From: Acidobacteriaceae bacterium
GTDB lineage: Bacteria; Acidobacteriota; Terriglobia; Terriglobales; Acidobacteriaceae
Length of the DNA stretch: 33,970 nucleotides
Direction of reading: 5' to 3'
Assembly: GCA_903642265.1 (NCBI GenBank)
Contig: CAHJWN010000042.1
Span: 1-33,970, forward strand
Made by a program: the position numbers and the translations under genes
Notes under the pieces: model-generated
The model's database searches: none
Seen by the model: only the letters and a program-made list of their open reading frames with translations
What the model was told of the DNA's origin: nothing
Shown: piece by piece, positions 17,309 to 25,944 of the stretch
Numbering within the stretch: position 1 is the stretch's first letter
Layout: each line of letters opens with the position of its first letter

Positions 17309-17538
17309 TAGCCGTTGTCTTCGTCGGAGCTGTGTGGATGCCGACCAGCGTTCGATCGCGCGAGCTCCTCGAGCAGGTCGGGGTCCTGAATGGGAGAACT
17401 GATCTTGTAGTCTCCAGAGGCCCACTTGCCGAGATCGAGGATGCGGCAGCGATCGGAGCAGAAGGGGAAGTCTTCGCCGGTAGCTAGAACGACTTTGCGG
17501 CAGGTAGGGCAAAAGAGGGCTTTGGGTGTACTGGACAT
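17308..17538 (-). CDS. yacG: Zinc-finger DNA gyrase inhibitor YacG
   Basis: YacG is a very small zinc protein that binds GyrB and blocks gyrase in E. coli. The 76-residue protein carries the zinc site FCPTC (C10, C13) and FCSDRC (C27, C31), a Cx2C-x13-Cx3C spacing matching the family. This is followed by RILDLGKWASGDYKI, also typical. The acidic tail (SSDEDNG) is normal for YacG. The start is ATG at 17536-17538. It overlaps pgpA by one base and follows rimO by 80 bases, so the three are probably cotranscribed, a pairing with no known functional logic. Confidence 0.93.
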   Translation of the reverse strand: MSSTPKALFCPTCRKVVLATGEDFPFCSDRCRILDLGKWASGDYKISSPIQDPDLLEELARSNAGRHPHSSDEDNG

Positions 17539-17618
17539 GGCACTACTATCTTAGAAGATAAAAGCGGACGCGCTTGCTCGTGCCTGCCCGCGGGTCCATG
17601 CGACTTGGTCCTCCGTCG

Positions 17619-19337
17619 CTATTCCAGAATACGAGCCACGACATCGTAGTCGTGCGACTCGGTGATCTCCGCCCGGTAGAACGTTCCGGGGACCAGTTCT
17701 TCGTGAGGCCCAAAGTCGTTGATGAGGACCTTGCCGTCTATCTCGGGCGCATGCAGCGGGGTGCGACCCTGCCAGAGCAGGTCGGTCTCTTCTGAGGGAC
17801 CTTCGACCAGGAGATCAATCTCGCGGCCTACCCAGGCGGCCTTCGAGCGCGTGCTGATCTTCTGCTGAAGCTTCATCAGTTTGCGTCGTCGCGCTTCAAT
17901 GGTCCGCTTCGGGACCTTGAGTTCGTCTGGCAGGTTGAAGGCGGCAGCACCCTCTTCGTCGGAGTAGGTGAACACGCCGAGCCAGTCGATCTCAGCCGCG
18001 GTCACAAACTCGCAAAGGTGGTAGAAATCGCGTTCGGTCTCGCCAGGGAATCCGACAATGAAGCTGGTTCGGATCACGATGCCGGGAACGATGCGGCGGG
18101 CCTTGGAGATGAGATCAAGAAAGATCTGGGCATTCCCACCACGCTTCATCGTCTTGAGGACTGCGGGACTGGCGTGTTGCAGCGGCACATCGAGGTACTT
18201 GGCAATCGTGTCGTGGCGCGCCATGGTCTCGAGTAGGCGCGTCGTCACCTTATTTGGATAGGTATAGAGAAAGCGGAGCCAACGCAGGCCGGGCAGCACT
18301 GCCAGGGCATCCAGCAACTGGGCCAGGCCGATTGGTTCGCCGCTCTCCGTGACCAGGCCAAGGTCTTCGCCGTAGCAGGTGGTGTCCTGCCCGATGAGCG
18401 TAATCTCACGCACGCCTTGAGCAATCAGGTTCTGGGCCTCGGCGACAATTGACCCCATGCGGCGCGAACGGAACTTTCCGCGAAGCTGCGGAATAATGCA
18501 GAAAGTACAGGGGTGGTCGCAGCCTTCGGCAATCTTGATATAAGCGGAGGCCCGCGGCGTGGTGAGGATGCGAGGCGTCTCGTCGGAGTAGAGGTACTCG
18601 GGGAGCGCTGCGACAGCACCGTCCCAGGAGTCGCGGGAAAAACGGCCGGATTGCTCGCGGGCGAGACCTTCACTTCGCGCGGGAATGGGCCCCTGCGCAT
18701 GAACAGCGGCAGATGCCGGCTCTCCGATCGCGGCGGCAACCGAGTCGTGTTCGCCTGAGACGTAATCCCGGGCTTTGTCCTCGGATCCCTCAATTGTGAG
18801 CTGCGCCCCCAGTTCGGTCGGGTGGGAGTGCTGGTGAACAGCACTGGGAGCACGGCTTACCAATTCGCTACTTTGCGGAAGAATGTTGAAGTGTCTGTTC
18901 GCGGCATGGCCGGTGGGCGTTAGTCCCGCGGCGGCCAGAATGGCTTCGAGCTCACCCGTGCCGACAACGGCATCGACTTCTGGAATGTTCTTCTGGATCT
19001 CATCGCGGTAGCGCTCGACTAAGCAGCCGGCAACGATGAGGCGGCGGGCTTTGCCTCCGCTGGCAAGCTTGTGCTTGGCCATCTCAAGAATTGTGTTCAC
19101 CGACTCCTGCTTTGCGGAATCGATGAAGCTGCACGTGTTGACGACAATGATTTCCGCATCCTCGGCGTTCGGGGTCATCTCAGCCCCGCCGTGGTGAAGC
19201 ATGCCCATCATGACTTCTGAGTCGACAAGGTTTTTGGGGCAGCCAAGAGAGACGAATCCAATCTTGGGGCGAGTGACCGCGGGCGCCATTGAGACGGTCA
19301 GGGTGGGTTCGAGGTCGAGAGTGGCGGGAGCAGTCAC
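17619..19337 (-). CDS. rimO: Ribosomal protein S12 methylthiotransferase RimO, with long insertion
   Basis: RimO is a radical-SAM enzyme that adds a methylthio group to an aspartate of ribosomal protein S12. The N-terminal cluster cysteines are C33 (SLGCPKNLVDSEVM), C69 (VNTCSFIDSA) and C105 (AGCLVERY). The radical-SAM cluster is C273, C277 and C280 in EGCDHPCTFCIIPQLRGKFR. A C-terminal TRAM region follows (GRTPLHAPEIDGKVLINDF). At 572 residues it is much longer than E. coli RimO (441). The extra stretch, about residues 141-246, lies between the first domain and the radical-SAM barrel. It is rich in Ala, Ser, Glu and Gly with no recognisable fold. The frame is unbroken across it. The start is a GTG at 19335-19337. 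Confidence 0.94.
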   Translation of the reverse strand: MTAPATLDLEPTLTVSMAPAVTRPKIGFVSLGCPKNLVDSEVMMGMLHHGGAEMTPNAEDAEIIVVNTCSFIDSAKQESVNTILEMAKHKLASGGKARRLIVAGCLVERYRDEIQKNIPEVDAVVGTGELEAILAAAGLTPTGHAANRHFNILPQSSELVSRAPSAVHQHSHPTELGAQLTIEGSEDKARDYVSGEHDSVAAAIGEPASAAVHAQGPIPARSEGLAREQSGRFSRDSWDGAVAALPEYLYSDETPRILTTPRASAYIKIAEGCDHPCTFCIIPQLRGKFRSRRMGSIVAEAQNLIAQGVREITLIGQDTTCYGEDLGLVTESGEPIGLAQLLDALAVLPGLRWLRFLYTYPNKVTTRLLETMARHDTIAKYLDVPLQHASPAVLKTMKRGGNAQIFLDLISKARRIVPGIVIRTSFIVGFPGETERDFYHLCEFVTAAEIDWLGVFTYSDEEGAAAFNLPDELKVPKRTIEARRRKLMKLQQKISTRSKAAWVGREIDLLVEGPSEETDLLWQGRTPLHAPEIDGKVLINDFGPHEELVPGTFYRAEITESHDYDVVARILE

Positions 19338-19415
19338 AGCTCTTTAGTTTAGCAGTTTCCCGTGCGTTCGCTTGATTACGATGGCCCGAGCAAGGGGCGT
19401 CTATATCTGTCGCGA

Positions 19416-20576
19416 CTACGTCTTGGTGGGCTGATCGCGGTGGCGGCGAAGAGCGTCGAGATGAATGACCAGCGCAATCAGTCCACCCGCGATGGTGCAA
19501 AGGGCGCGCCGATGCGCAATCACCGGCCCAGGCAAGGCATTCAGCGAGAGCAGGAAGACGATGTACGAGGTAAGGAAAACCGAGTAAAGGCCATAGTTCA
19601 CGGAGAGCGTCACGTAGCTGAGGAACGCAGCTCCGGTCGCAAGAATTGCGAGCACGATTGGGTCAGGATGCAGGTGCGTCAAGGCAAACGTCCCGATGAC
19701 CGCTCCGGCCAGGGTCCCGGCAATCCGTAGAAGAGCACGCGTAAAGGTCTCGAAGAAAGCCGGCTTCTGAACAAGGAGAGCGGTCATCGGGATCCAATAG
19801 CCGGACTGAATGCCGAGGCGGCGGTACGCCTCTGCGGCTAGGACGACGGTGATCGTAAGGCGGATCGCGTAGGTAAAGCCAGCAGTGTGCGAGAGCCGTG
19901 GCAGCGAAAGCGGGATCTCGCGTATGCTTTCCAGGGTCTCGCGGCGGGTGTCGGAGTCGGAGTGGAAGAGGAGATCAGCGGTACGGTCAACGGTGAGGTG
20001 ATGCAGTTCAACGAGGCTGGACTTGAGCTCCGGAAGGATGCGGAGAAAGACGCTGGTGAGAATGACCTGGAGGGTTCCACCGGCGAGCATAAGCAGGGCG
20101 CGATCCATTGCAGCGCGAGGGCCAGCAGGGAAGGCCGAGGTCACAAAAAGGGTGATCGCCGCCTGTTGTCCAACCCAGGCGACTCCGGCGGCGCGGGCGG
20201 TCAACAAGCCATAGAGAAAGCTCCAGATGGCCGATGCGATCAGGAGCGAGTAGCCATTGTGACCGACCGTCATCCCGACAAGGGTCGAAAGGCCGATGGC
20301 CACGGTACCAAAGAGCATCGGGGCGACTCGCGAGTCGGCGATGCGCTGGTTGACCCCGAAACCGATGGTCATCGCTCCGCCACCGGCAATCAGGCCAGCC
20401 GACGGGTGGCCGACTTCCACGCCGATAATCAGGCAGAGTGCGACCGAGATGGAACAGATTGCCGGGACCCCAAAGCAAAGCTTTTTCCAGTTGAATGTGT
20501 AAAGGTCGGCGAAGTATGGGTGGCCAGCAGGAGCTTGCGAGGTCGTAATAGAGAGCGGATTTCCGGTGGTAGCCAC
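19416..20576 (-). CDS. FUSC-family integral membrane protein
   Basis: FUSC (fusaric acid resistance-like) proteins are inner-membrane proteins of efflux systems for aromatic acids. The 386 residues split into two membrane halves of roughly five to six helices (about 35-185 and 240-375) around a soluble middle (SSLVELHHLTVDRTADLLFH). The second half contains GYWIPMTALLVQKPAFFETFTRALLRIAGTLAG in pieces, the FUSC signature of a tryptophan-proline turn and an arginine-rich re-entry. No periplasmic adaptor or outer membrane partner is adjacent, so a complete efflux pump is not shown. The start is a GTG at 20574-20576. Confidence 0.82.
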   Translation of the reverse strand: MATTGNPLSITTSQAPAGHPYFADLYTFNWKKLCFGVPAICSISVALCLIIGVEVGHPSAGLIAGGGAMTIGFGVNQRIADSRVAPMLFGTVAIGLSTLVGMTVGHNGYSLLIASAIWSFLYGLLTARAAGVAWVGQQAAITLFVTSAFPAGPRAAMDRALLMLAGGTLQVILTSVFLRILPELKSSLVELHHLTVDRTADLLFHSDSDTRRETLESIREIPLSLPRLSHTAGFTYAIRLTITVVLAAEAYRRLGIQSGYWIPMTALLVQKPAFFETFTRALLRIAGTLAGAVIGTFALTHLHPDPIVLAILATGAAFLSYVTLSVNYGLYSVFLTSYIVFLLSLNALPGPVIAHRRALCTIAGGLIALVIHLDALRRHRDQPTKT

Positions 20577-20784
20577 TTTGTCTATGATGCCCCACGAATT
20601 AGCCGTGCCTTATACGAGGCGCAGTGTGCCTGGTAGTCGACCCCGGCCGTTGTTCATCTGCACAGGTCTGCACAATAAAACGTGAACTCATGAGGATTCT
20701 CGCGCAGATAGCAGCGTACCGGGTGGAACCCTGAAGCAGATGAGTGCGATGCTTGGTGGTAGAGCGTCTGCGATGGTAAAGTTG

Positions 20785-20886
20785 AGCAGTGCCGGGTCCT
20801 ACGCGACGTAATCCCGCCAACCCCGCCAGGTCCGGAAGGAAGCAACGGTAACGGGTAATTATGGGCGCAGTAGGTCACCCGGTGCT
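20785..20886 (+). ncRNA. ffs: Signal recognition particle RNA (small bacterial type, 4.5S)
   Basis: The apical loop signature CCGCCAGGTCCGGAAGGAAG followed by CAACGGT is the conserved Ffh-binding region of bacterial SRP RNA. The flanks pair into the long stem: AGCA at 20785-20788 with TGCT at 20883-20886, CCGGGT with ACCCGG, CCTAC with GTAGG, and GCG with CGC. The length of about 102 nt matches the small SRP RNA class, without an Alu domain. With Ffh it targets membrane and secreted proteins to the translocon. Ends are set by pairing and may be off by a few bases. No strong terminator was seen after it. Confidence 0.95.
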
Positions 20887-20930
20887 AAAAACTCAGTGAC
20901 AATCTATTTCTGAGATCAGGCGCATATAGC

Positions 20931-20970
20931 GTCGGTGCGACTGTTTCTGTAAGTCGGTGCGGCTGTTTCT
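20931..20970. repeat. Two imperfect 18-bp direct repeats
   Basis: GTCGGTGCGACTGTTTCT (20931-20948) recurs at 20953-20970 with one change (A to G), at a period of 22 bases. A further partial copy (GTCGG) starts at 20976. They sit in the 250-base gap between the SRP RNA and fabH. No function can be assigned; the period is close to two helical turns, which could suit a DNA-binding protein. Confidence 0.55.
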
Positions 20971-21136
20971 ACGACGTCGGTTTGGCCATCGTTTCAAGAG
21001 ATATCCTCTGGTAAACGCTGCCTGGATGACGCACACGAAGCGCGGCATCTGGTGCATGTAACGATCGTCGGTACCCTTGCCTTGTAATAGTTTTGTATTC
21101 TGGTCTCAGACAACTATTTGAGGTGAAGGTTTGAGT

Positions 21137-22150
21137 GTGACGTTGACGCCGCGCATACACGCGCGGGTTGCTGCAAAGATTACCTGTGTTGGGGCATACG
21201 CCCCGCCGCGGTTGCTCACCAATGCAGACCTCGAAAAAATGGTGACGACGAACGATCAGTGGATCGTTGAGCGGACAGGTATTCGCCAACGCCACCTGGT
21301 TGATGCGGGAGTTGCGACGAGTGATCTCGCGGCAGCGGCAGCAAGGGACTGCCTGGCACAACGGGGCATTCAGGCGAGCGAACTGGATGCGATCCTGGTC
21401 GCGACGGTCACCCCGGACATGATGTTTCCGGCCACTGCTTGCCTTGTACAGGAAAAGATTGGTGCAGTCGGAGCGTGGGGATTTGACCTCTCGGCTGCGT
21501 GTTCGGGTTTCCTGTACGCCTTGCAGGTTGGAGCCAAACTGATCGAATCGGGCGTGCACAGCAAGGTGATGGTGATCGGTGCAGACGTAATGAGTTCGAT
21601 CCTCGACTACACAGACCGATCAACATGCATCCTTTTTGGAGATGGTGCGGGCGCGGTGCTGCTGGAGCCTGCCGTTGCGGACGAAGTTGGCATGGTGGAC
21701 TTCATTCACGAGATCGACGGCACTGGTGCGACGTCGCTGTATATGCCGGCGGGTGGCAGCCTGCATCCCGCGACGGCCGAGACCGTTGCTACCAAGATGC
21801 ACTTCGTTCACCAGGAGGGTGGAGCAGTCTTCAAGGTGGCCGTGAGGAAAATGGCAGAGCTCAGCGAGGCCTTGCTGCAGCGCAACGGCCTTACAGCTGC
21901 CGATGTCGATCTCTTTATTCCGCACCAGGCGAATAAGCGCATCATCCTGGCAACGGCAGAACGGCTCGGTATGCCGGAGGAGAAGATTGTCATCAATATC
22001 GGCGAATATGGAAATACAACGGCAGGTACGATCCCGCTGGCGATGCACACGGCGCTGCAGGAAGGCCGCTTGAAGAAAGGGATGACGGTGTTGCTGGCGG
22101 CGTTCGGCGGGGGATATACGATTGGGTCGACACTCCTGCGGTGGGAATAA
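21137..22150 (+). CDS. fabH: Beta-ketoacyl-ACP synthase III
   Basis: FabH starts fatty acid synthesis by condensing an acyl-CoA primer with malonyl-ACP. All three catalytic residues are visible: the cysteine in [12 protein letters not shown], the histidine in [10 protein letters not shown], and the asparagine in [10 protein letters not shown]. The C-terminal [11 protein letters not shown] segment is also typical. I prefer the GTG at 21137 because GAAGG at 21125-21129 is seven bases before it; the TTG at 21131 gives two more residues. The product of 337 residues is slightly longer than E. coli FabH (317), mostly at the N-terminus. The gene stands alone here, without the usual plsX, fabD or acpP neighbours. 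Confidence 0.96.
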   Translation: MTLTPRIHARVAAKITCVGAYAPPRLLTNADLEKMVTTNDQWIVERTGIRQRHLVDAGVATSDLAAAAARDCLAQRGIQASELDAILVATVTPDMMFPATACLVQEKIGAVGAWGFDLSAACSGFLYALQVGAKLIESGVHSKVMVIGADVMSSILDYTDRSTCILFGDGAGAVLLEPAVADEVGMVDFIHEIDGTGATSLYMPAGGSLHPATAETVATKMHFVHQEGGAVFKVAVRKMAELSEALLQRNGLTAADVDLFIPHQANKRIILATAERLGMPEEKIVINIGEYGNTTAGTIPLAMHTALQEGRLKKGMTVLLAAFGGGYTIGSTLLRWE

Positions 22151-22307
22151 GAGCTAGATACCGACGAACGAACTACGACAGCAAGGATCTGCGGTTGAAC
22201 ATGGTGTCAGGGCTGAAGTCTAGCCGCCGCAAAAGATCTTGCTATGCGGAACCGCGGCGTTTGAAGTGCGTATAGATGGTCATCTGCAAAGTAATGAGGT
22301 GAGTCGC

Positions 22308-22994
22308 ATGGTGCTTGATCCGTTGTGGATGAGAGCGTTCCTGGGAGTGCACATCACGGCAGGGTCCTCGTCGTTTCTGCTTGCACCAGTAGCTTTGGCG
22401 ACTGCAAAGGGTGGCAAGTCGCACAAGTTGTGGGGGACGGTCTATCTCTGGTCGATGGGTGTGGTTGCTGCGACAGCGTTGCCGATGGCCCTGTATCGAC
22501 CAGTGTTGTTTCTTGCCCTGGTGGCGGTATTCAGCTTCTACGCGGCGTATTCAGGGTACCGAGTGACCAAACTGAAAGCTCTGTCGAAAGGCGGCAGCGC
22601 GCAGCCGATCGACTGGATCGCTGGCGGGGTCACCTTTTGCTCGAGCGCGGCGTTGGCCGGGTTGGGGGCATTCAAATCTGCGGCAGTTCAACACATGGGC
22701 GTTGTGGCTGTCATCTTCGGGCTGCTAGGAATGCGGCTCGCCTTCGTCCAGATGCTCAGCTTTGTGCGGAAGCCAAAAGAGAAGATGTTCTGGTGGTACT
22801 CACACCTCGGCAACATGATTGGGAGCTACATCGCGGCATGGACTGCATTCTCCGTCGTGACGCTGCCGATCTATTTCGGGCCGAGCTTTCTGTTGTGGCT
22901 CTGGCCAACAGCAGTGGGCGTACCGTCAATCGTGCTGACGACGATCTACTACAAACGTAAATTTGCGCCGAAGCAGCGGGTGATTGCCGTTTAG
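22308..22994 (+). CDS. Uncharacterised multi-pass membrane protein (DUF2306-like)
   Basis: I do not recognise a function. The 228-residue protein from the ATG at 22308 has about seven hydrophobic segments. Its first half has HITAGSSSFLLAPVALAT and KSHKLWGTVYLWSMGVV. That layout, with conserved histidines near membrane ends and an HKLWGT turn, resembles the DUF2306 group. A second histidine cluster is WWYSHLGNMIGSY. GAGGTGAG lies just before the start. The frame is open upstream to 22239, but that added part has no hydrophobic character and no ribosome site. It is followed by a secreted glycosidase in the same orientation after 126 bases. Confidence 0.65.
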   Translation: MVLDPLWMRAFLGVHITAGSSSFLLAPVALATAKGGKSHKLWGTVYLWSMGVVAATALPMALYRPVLFLALVAVFSFYAAYSGYRVTKLKALSKGGSAQPIDWIAGGVTFCSSAALAGLGAFKSAAVQHMGVVAVIFGLLGMRLAFVQMLSFVRKPKEKMFWWYSHLGNMIGSYIAAWTAFSVVTLPIYFGPSFLLWLWPTAVGVPSIVLTTIYYKRKFAPKQRVIAV

Positions 22995-23120
22995 CCGACT
23001 GGTATTTGAGCTCTTGTGCCGCAGAACTCTGAGCTAAATCGATTACGCCGTGACAACGCACGCTCCGGTGACGTAAGCTGCTCTCGACTACATCCAACTC
23101 CCCCGCAGGAACAAGGTGCC

Positions 23121-25778
23121 ATGAAGTTCAGAGAAATATCCGTCGCAGCAATCGTTGTGCTCTCGTTGCATTCCTCAAGCCTGATAGGTCAGCAAAAGGC
23201 CAGCTATCTCGACACAAACCTCTCTGCGGAGCAACGGGCCGCAGACCTTGTACACCAGATGACGTTAGAGGAGAAGGCGAGCCAGTTGGTGAACCAGGCA
23301 CGCGCGATCCCGCGGCTTGGTGTGCCTGCGTACGACTGGTGGAGTGAGTCGCTGCACGGCGTAGCGCGTGAAGGCGTGACGGAGTTTCCTGAGCCGGTTG
23401 GATTGGCGGCGACGTTCGATCCTGCTGCCATCCACCGGATGGCAGTCGTCGTTGGCACAGAAGGGCGCGTTAAACACGAGATGGCCGTGAAGGCGAACGG
23501 TGGCCAGGAAAGTGCCATCTTTGAAGGCTTGGACTTCTGGGCACCAAATATCAACATCTTTCGCGATCCACGCTGGGGCAGGGGCCAGGAGACATACGGG
23601 GAAGATCCGTTCCTGACGGCGCGTATGGGCGTTGCTTTTGTGACCGGAATGCAGGGGGACGACCCGAAGTACTACCGTGTAATCTCAACGCCCAAGCACT
23701 ATGCGGTCCATAGTGGACCCGAGTCAACGCGGCACACAGCCGACGTGACGGTAAGCAAGCACGATGAACTGGACACCTACCTTCCCGCGTTTAGAGCGGC
23801 GGTAATTGAGGGCAAGGCAGACTCGGTGATGTGCGCTTATAACGACATCAACGGCCAGCCTGCGTGTGCGAATGAGTTTCTGCTGAAGGACCAGCTTCGT
23901 GGCAAATGGGGCTTCAAGGGTTATGTCGTCTCCGATTGCGGCGCGATCGTCGATGTCTACCGCAATCACCATTTCGAACCGTCACAGCCACAGGCGTCAG
24001 CGATCAGCCTGCAGCGTGGCATGGACAACGAGTGCGTCGACTTCACCTTCAAGGTCAAGGATGACCACGACTACAAGCCTTACGTGGATGCCGTAAAAGA
24101 AGGCCACCTCAAGGAGTCTGAAATCGACACCGCCGTAGAGCGGTTGTTCACGGCACGTATGAAGCTGGGCATGTTCGACCCGCCGGAGATGGTGCCTTAC
24201 AAGAAGATTCCTGATTCTGAACTCAACAGTGCGGCGCATCGCGAGATGGCCCATGTGATCGCGAATGAGTCGATGGTGCTGCTCAAGAATGATGGAACTC
24301 TCCCGATTCAAAGCAACAAAAAGATCCTCGTAGTCGGGCCCCTTGCGGAGCAGACAAAGGTGCTGCTCGGGAATTACAACGGCACGCCGACACATACCGT
24401 GTCCGTGCTCGAAGGAATGCGCAAGGTCTTCGGCGATGGCCAGATTAAGTACGAAGCGGGCACTCAATTCTTGAGTCATGAGGCAGAGGCTGTTCCCGCA
24501 TCTGCCCTGACTTCGAATGGTAAGCCGGGAGTTCATGTCGGCTATTCGAAGCTGGACATGTCGAATGTGAACAATGTAACGGGTACCAAGTCGATCGCCG
24601 AACGGACGGACCCTGTGATCGACGTCACTGCACACCCGCTCCCTTCATCAGTTGCGGAACTTCGGCCTCTATCGGTTCAATGGGATGGCATGTTGACGGC
24701 AAAAGACACCGGGGATTACAACCTCGGTCTCAAGGCGAATGGTTTCTTTCGCATCAAGGTCGATGGTAAGAATGTGACCTCTTCTTACGGCGGCGATGCA
24801 AACGAAGCCAAGCTCGGACGCGTTCATCTGGAGGCGGGCAAGCCAGCCACGCTGCATGTTGAATACGCACCGCCAGAGAAGGGGACTCCTGTGGCACAGC
24901 TGGTGTGGGCCAGGGTCGATATGACTCCCCGACCGGAAGCAATCAGTGCTGCCCGCAATGCAGACGTCATAGTCACCCTGCTTGGTATTTCGAGCGAGCT
25001 GGAAGGTGAAGAGATGGAGGTCAGCGAGCCAGGCTTCAAGGGCGGCGACCGGACCAGCATCGATCTGCCAAAGCCTGAAGAGGAGTTGCTTGAAGCTTTG
25101 GTTGCGTCCGGAAAACCGGTGGTCCTCGTGCTCACCAACGGAAGCGCTCTCGCGGTGAATTGGGCCAAGGACCACGCGAATGCGATCCTCGATGCGTGGT
25201 ATCCCGGCGAAGAAGGTGGGACCGCCATTGCCGAGACCCTCTCCGGAAAAAACAATCCTGCGGGAAGGCTGCCGGTCACGTTCTACACCGGGGTGGATCA
25301 GCTGCCGCCATTTGATAGCTACGCGATGCAGGGCCGCACGTATCGCTACTTCAAGGGGGCGCCGTTGTATCCATTTGGCTATGGGCTCAGCTATACGAGC
25401 TTCTCTTACAGCGATCTAAAACTCCCTGCGTCTGCAACCAGGGCTGGAGATCCGTTGTCGATCGATGTCGCTGTGACGAACAAGGGCAAGATCGCGGGAG
25501 ACGAGGTGGCGCAGCTTTATCTCACCTTCCCAGAGGTGGCCGGCGCTCCGCTCCGTGCCCTCCGTGGTTTCCAACGGGTGCACCTGGATGCAGGCCAGTC
25601 ACAGACGCTGCACTTCGACCTGAAGGATCGTGACTTGAGCATGGTCTCAGATGCAGGCGAGCCAATCGTAGCTGCGGGCAAGTACCTCGTGTCAGTGGGC
25701 GGAGGACAGCCGGACACCATTGCTCCCGGGGTCAAGGGTGCAGTCGAGATCACGGGAACAGTCACTCTGCCGGAGTAA
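23121..25778 (+). CDS. Secreted glycoside hydrolase family 3 with PA14 insert
   Basis: GH3 enzymes release terminal beta-linked glucose or xylose units from plant polysaccharides. The 885-residue protein from the ATG at 23121 begins with a signal peptide (MKFREISVAAIVVLSLHSSS). The (beta/alpha)8 domain contains RDPRWGRGQETYGEDP, the KH pair of ISTPKHYAVHSGPE, and the nucleophile Asp (D272) in GYVVSDCGAI. A PA14 carbohydrate-binding insert follows (SVQWDGMLTAKDTGDYNLGL), then the second GH3 domain (VLGISSELEGEEMEVSEPGF split across its start) and a fibronectin-like C-terminal domain. The domain order fits the beta-xylosidase/beta-glucosidase branch. GGAACAAGG precedes the start. A strong terminator follows. 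Substrate choice cannot be read directly. Confidence 0.92.
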   Translation: MKFREISVAAIVVLSLHSSSLIGQQKASYLDTNLSAEQRAADLVHQMTLEEKASQLVNQARAIPRLGVPAYDWWSESLHGVAREGVTEFPEPVGLAATFDPAAIHRMAVVVGTEGRVKHEMAVKANGGQESAIFEGLDFWAPNINIFRDPRWGRGQETYGEDPFLTARMGVAFVTGMQGDDPKYYRVISTPKHYAVHSGPESTRHTADVTVSKHDELDTYLPAFRAAVIEGKADSVMCAYNDINGQPACANEFLLKDQLRGKWGFKGYVVSDCGAIVDVYRNHHFEPSQPQASAISLQRGMDNECVDFTFKVKDDHDYKPYVDAVKEGHLKESEIDTAVERLFTARMKLGMFDPPEMVPYKKIPDSELNSAAHREMAHVIANESMVLLKNDGTLPIQSNKKILVVGPLAEQTKVLLGNYNGTPTHTVSVLEGMRKVFGDGQIKYEAGTQFLSHEAEAVPASALTSNGKPGVHVGYSKLDMSNVNNVTGTKSIAERTDPVIDVTAHPLPSSVAELRPLSVQWDGMLTAKDTGDYNLGLKANGFFRIKVDGKNVTSSYGGDANEAKLGRVHLEAGKPATLHVEYAPPEKGTPVAQLVWARVDMTPRPEAISAARNADVIVTLLGISSELEGEEMEVSEPGFKGGDRTSIDLPKPEEELLEALVASGKPVVLVLTNGSALAVNWAKDHANAILDAWYPGEEGGTAIAETLSGKNNPAGRLPVTFYTGVDQLPPFDSYAMQGRTYRYFKGAPLYPFGYGLSYTSFSYSDLKLPASATRAGDPLSIDVAVTNKGKIAGDEVAQLYLTFPEVAGAPLRALRGFQRVHLDAGQSQTLHFDLKDRDLSMVSDAGEPIVAAGKYLVSVGGGQPDTIAPGVKGAVEITGTVTLPE

Positions 25779-25799
25779 ATTCCTCGTCGGCTGATCTGG

Positions 25800-25832
25800 A
25801 AGGGTCCCAAACGAACCTTGTTTGGGGCCCTT
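25800..25832 (+). terminator. Rho-independent terminator after the GH3 gene
   Basis: A 13-bp stem with one U-G pair (25800-25812 with 25820-25832) encloses a 7-base loop GAACCTT. Its descending arm ends in TT and is followed by TCATTT. It begins 22 bases after the GH3 stop codon and separates that gene from fhs. Confidence 0.88.
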
Positions 25833-25944
25833 TCATTTGGACTAACACGAAGCAACAAGGTGCGCTGGCGCTCGCAATCTCCCTCTGGCATGCTGAAAGA
25901 GTGTGGCTAAGAATGCATCGCCACCGGGACTCTAGAGGTATGCC

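Noticed and set aside
17309-17512. N-terminal extension of PgpA to 17512
   Set aside because: It overlaps yacG in another frame, is rich in Arg and Ser, and would put 68 non-family residues before the conserved start. The TAGTG overlap supports the GTG at 17308.
19887-20636. 249-codon open frame on the plus strand opposite the FUSC gene
   Set aside because: Its composition (Gly, Arg, Asp, Glu) is that of an antisense frame; the minus strand encodes clear membrane helices.
20892-20914. CTCAG/CTGAG hairpin after the SRP RNA as a terminator
   Set aside because: The stem is only 5 bp with a long loop and there is no T-run after it.
22325-22960. 211-codon overlapping frame inside the membrane protein gene
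   Set aside because: It is rich in Arg, Cys and Ser without domains; the other frame has clean hydrophobic segments and a ribosome site.
24669-25175. 168-codon minus-strand frame in the GH3 gene
   Set aside because: It is an antisense shadow; GH3 motifs cover this region on the plus strand.
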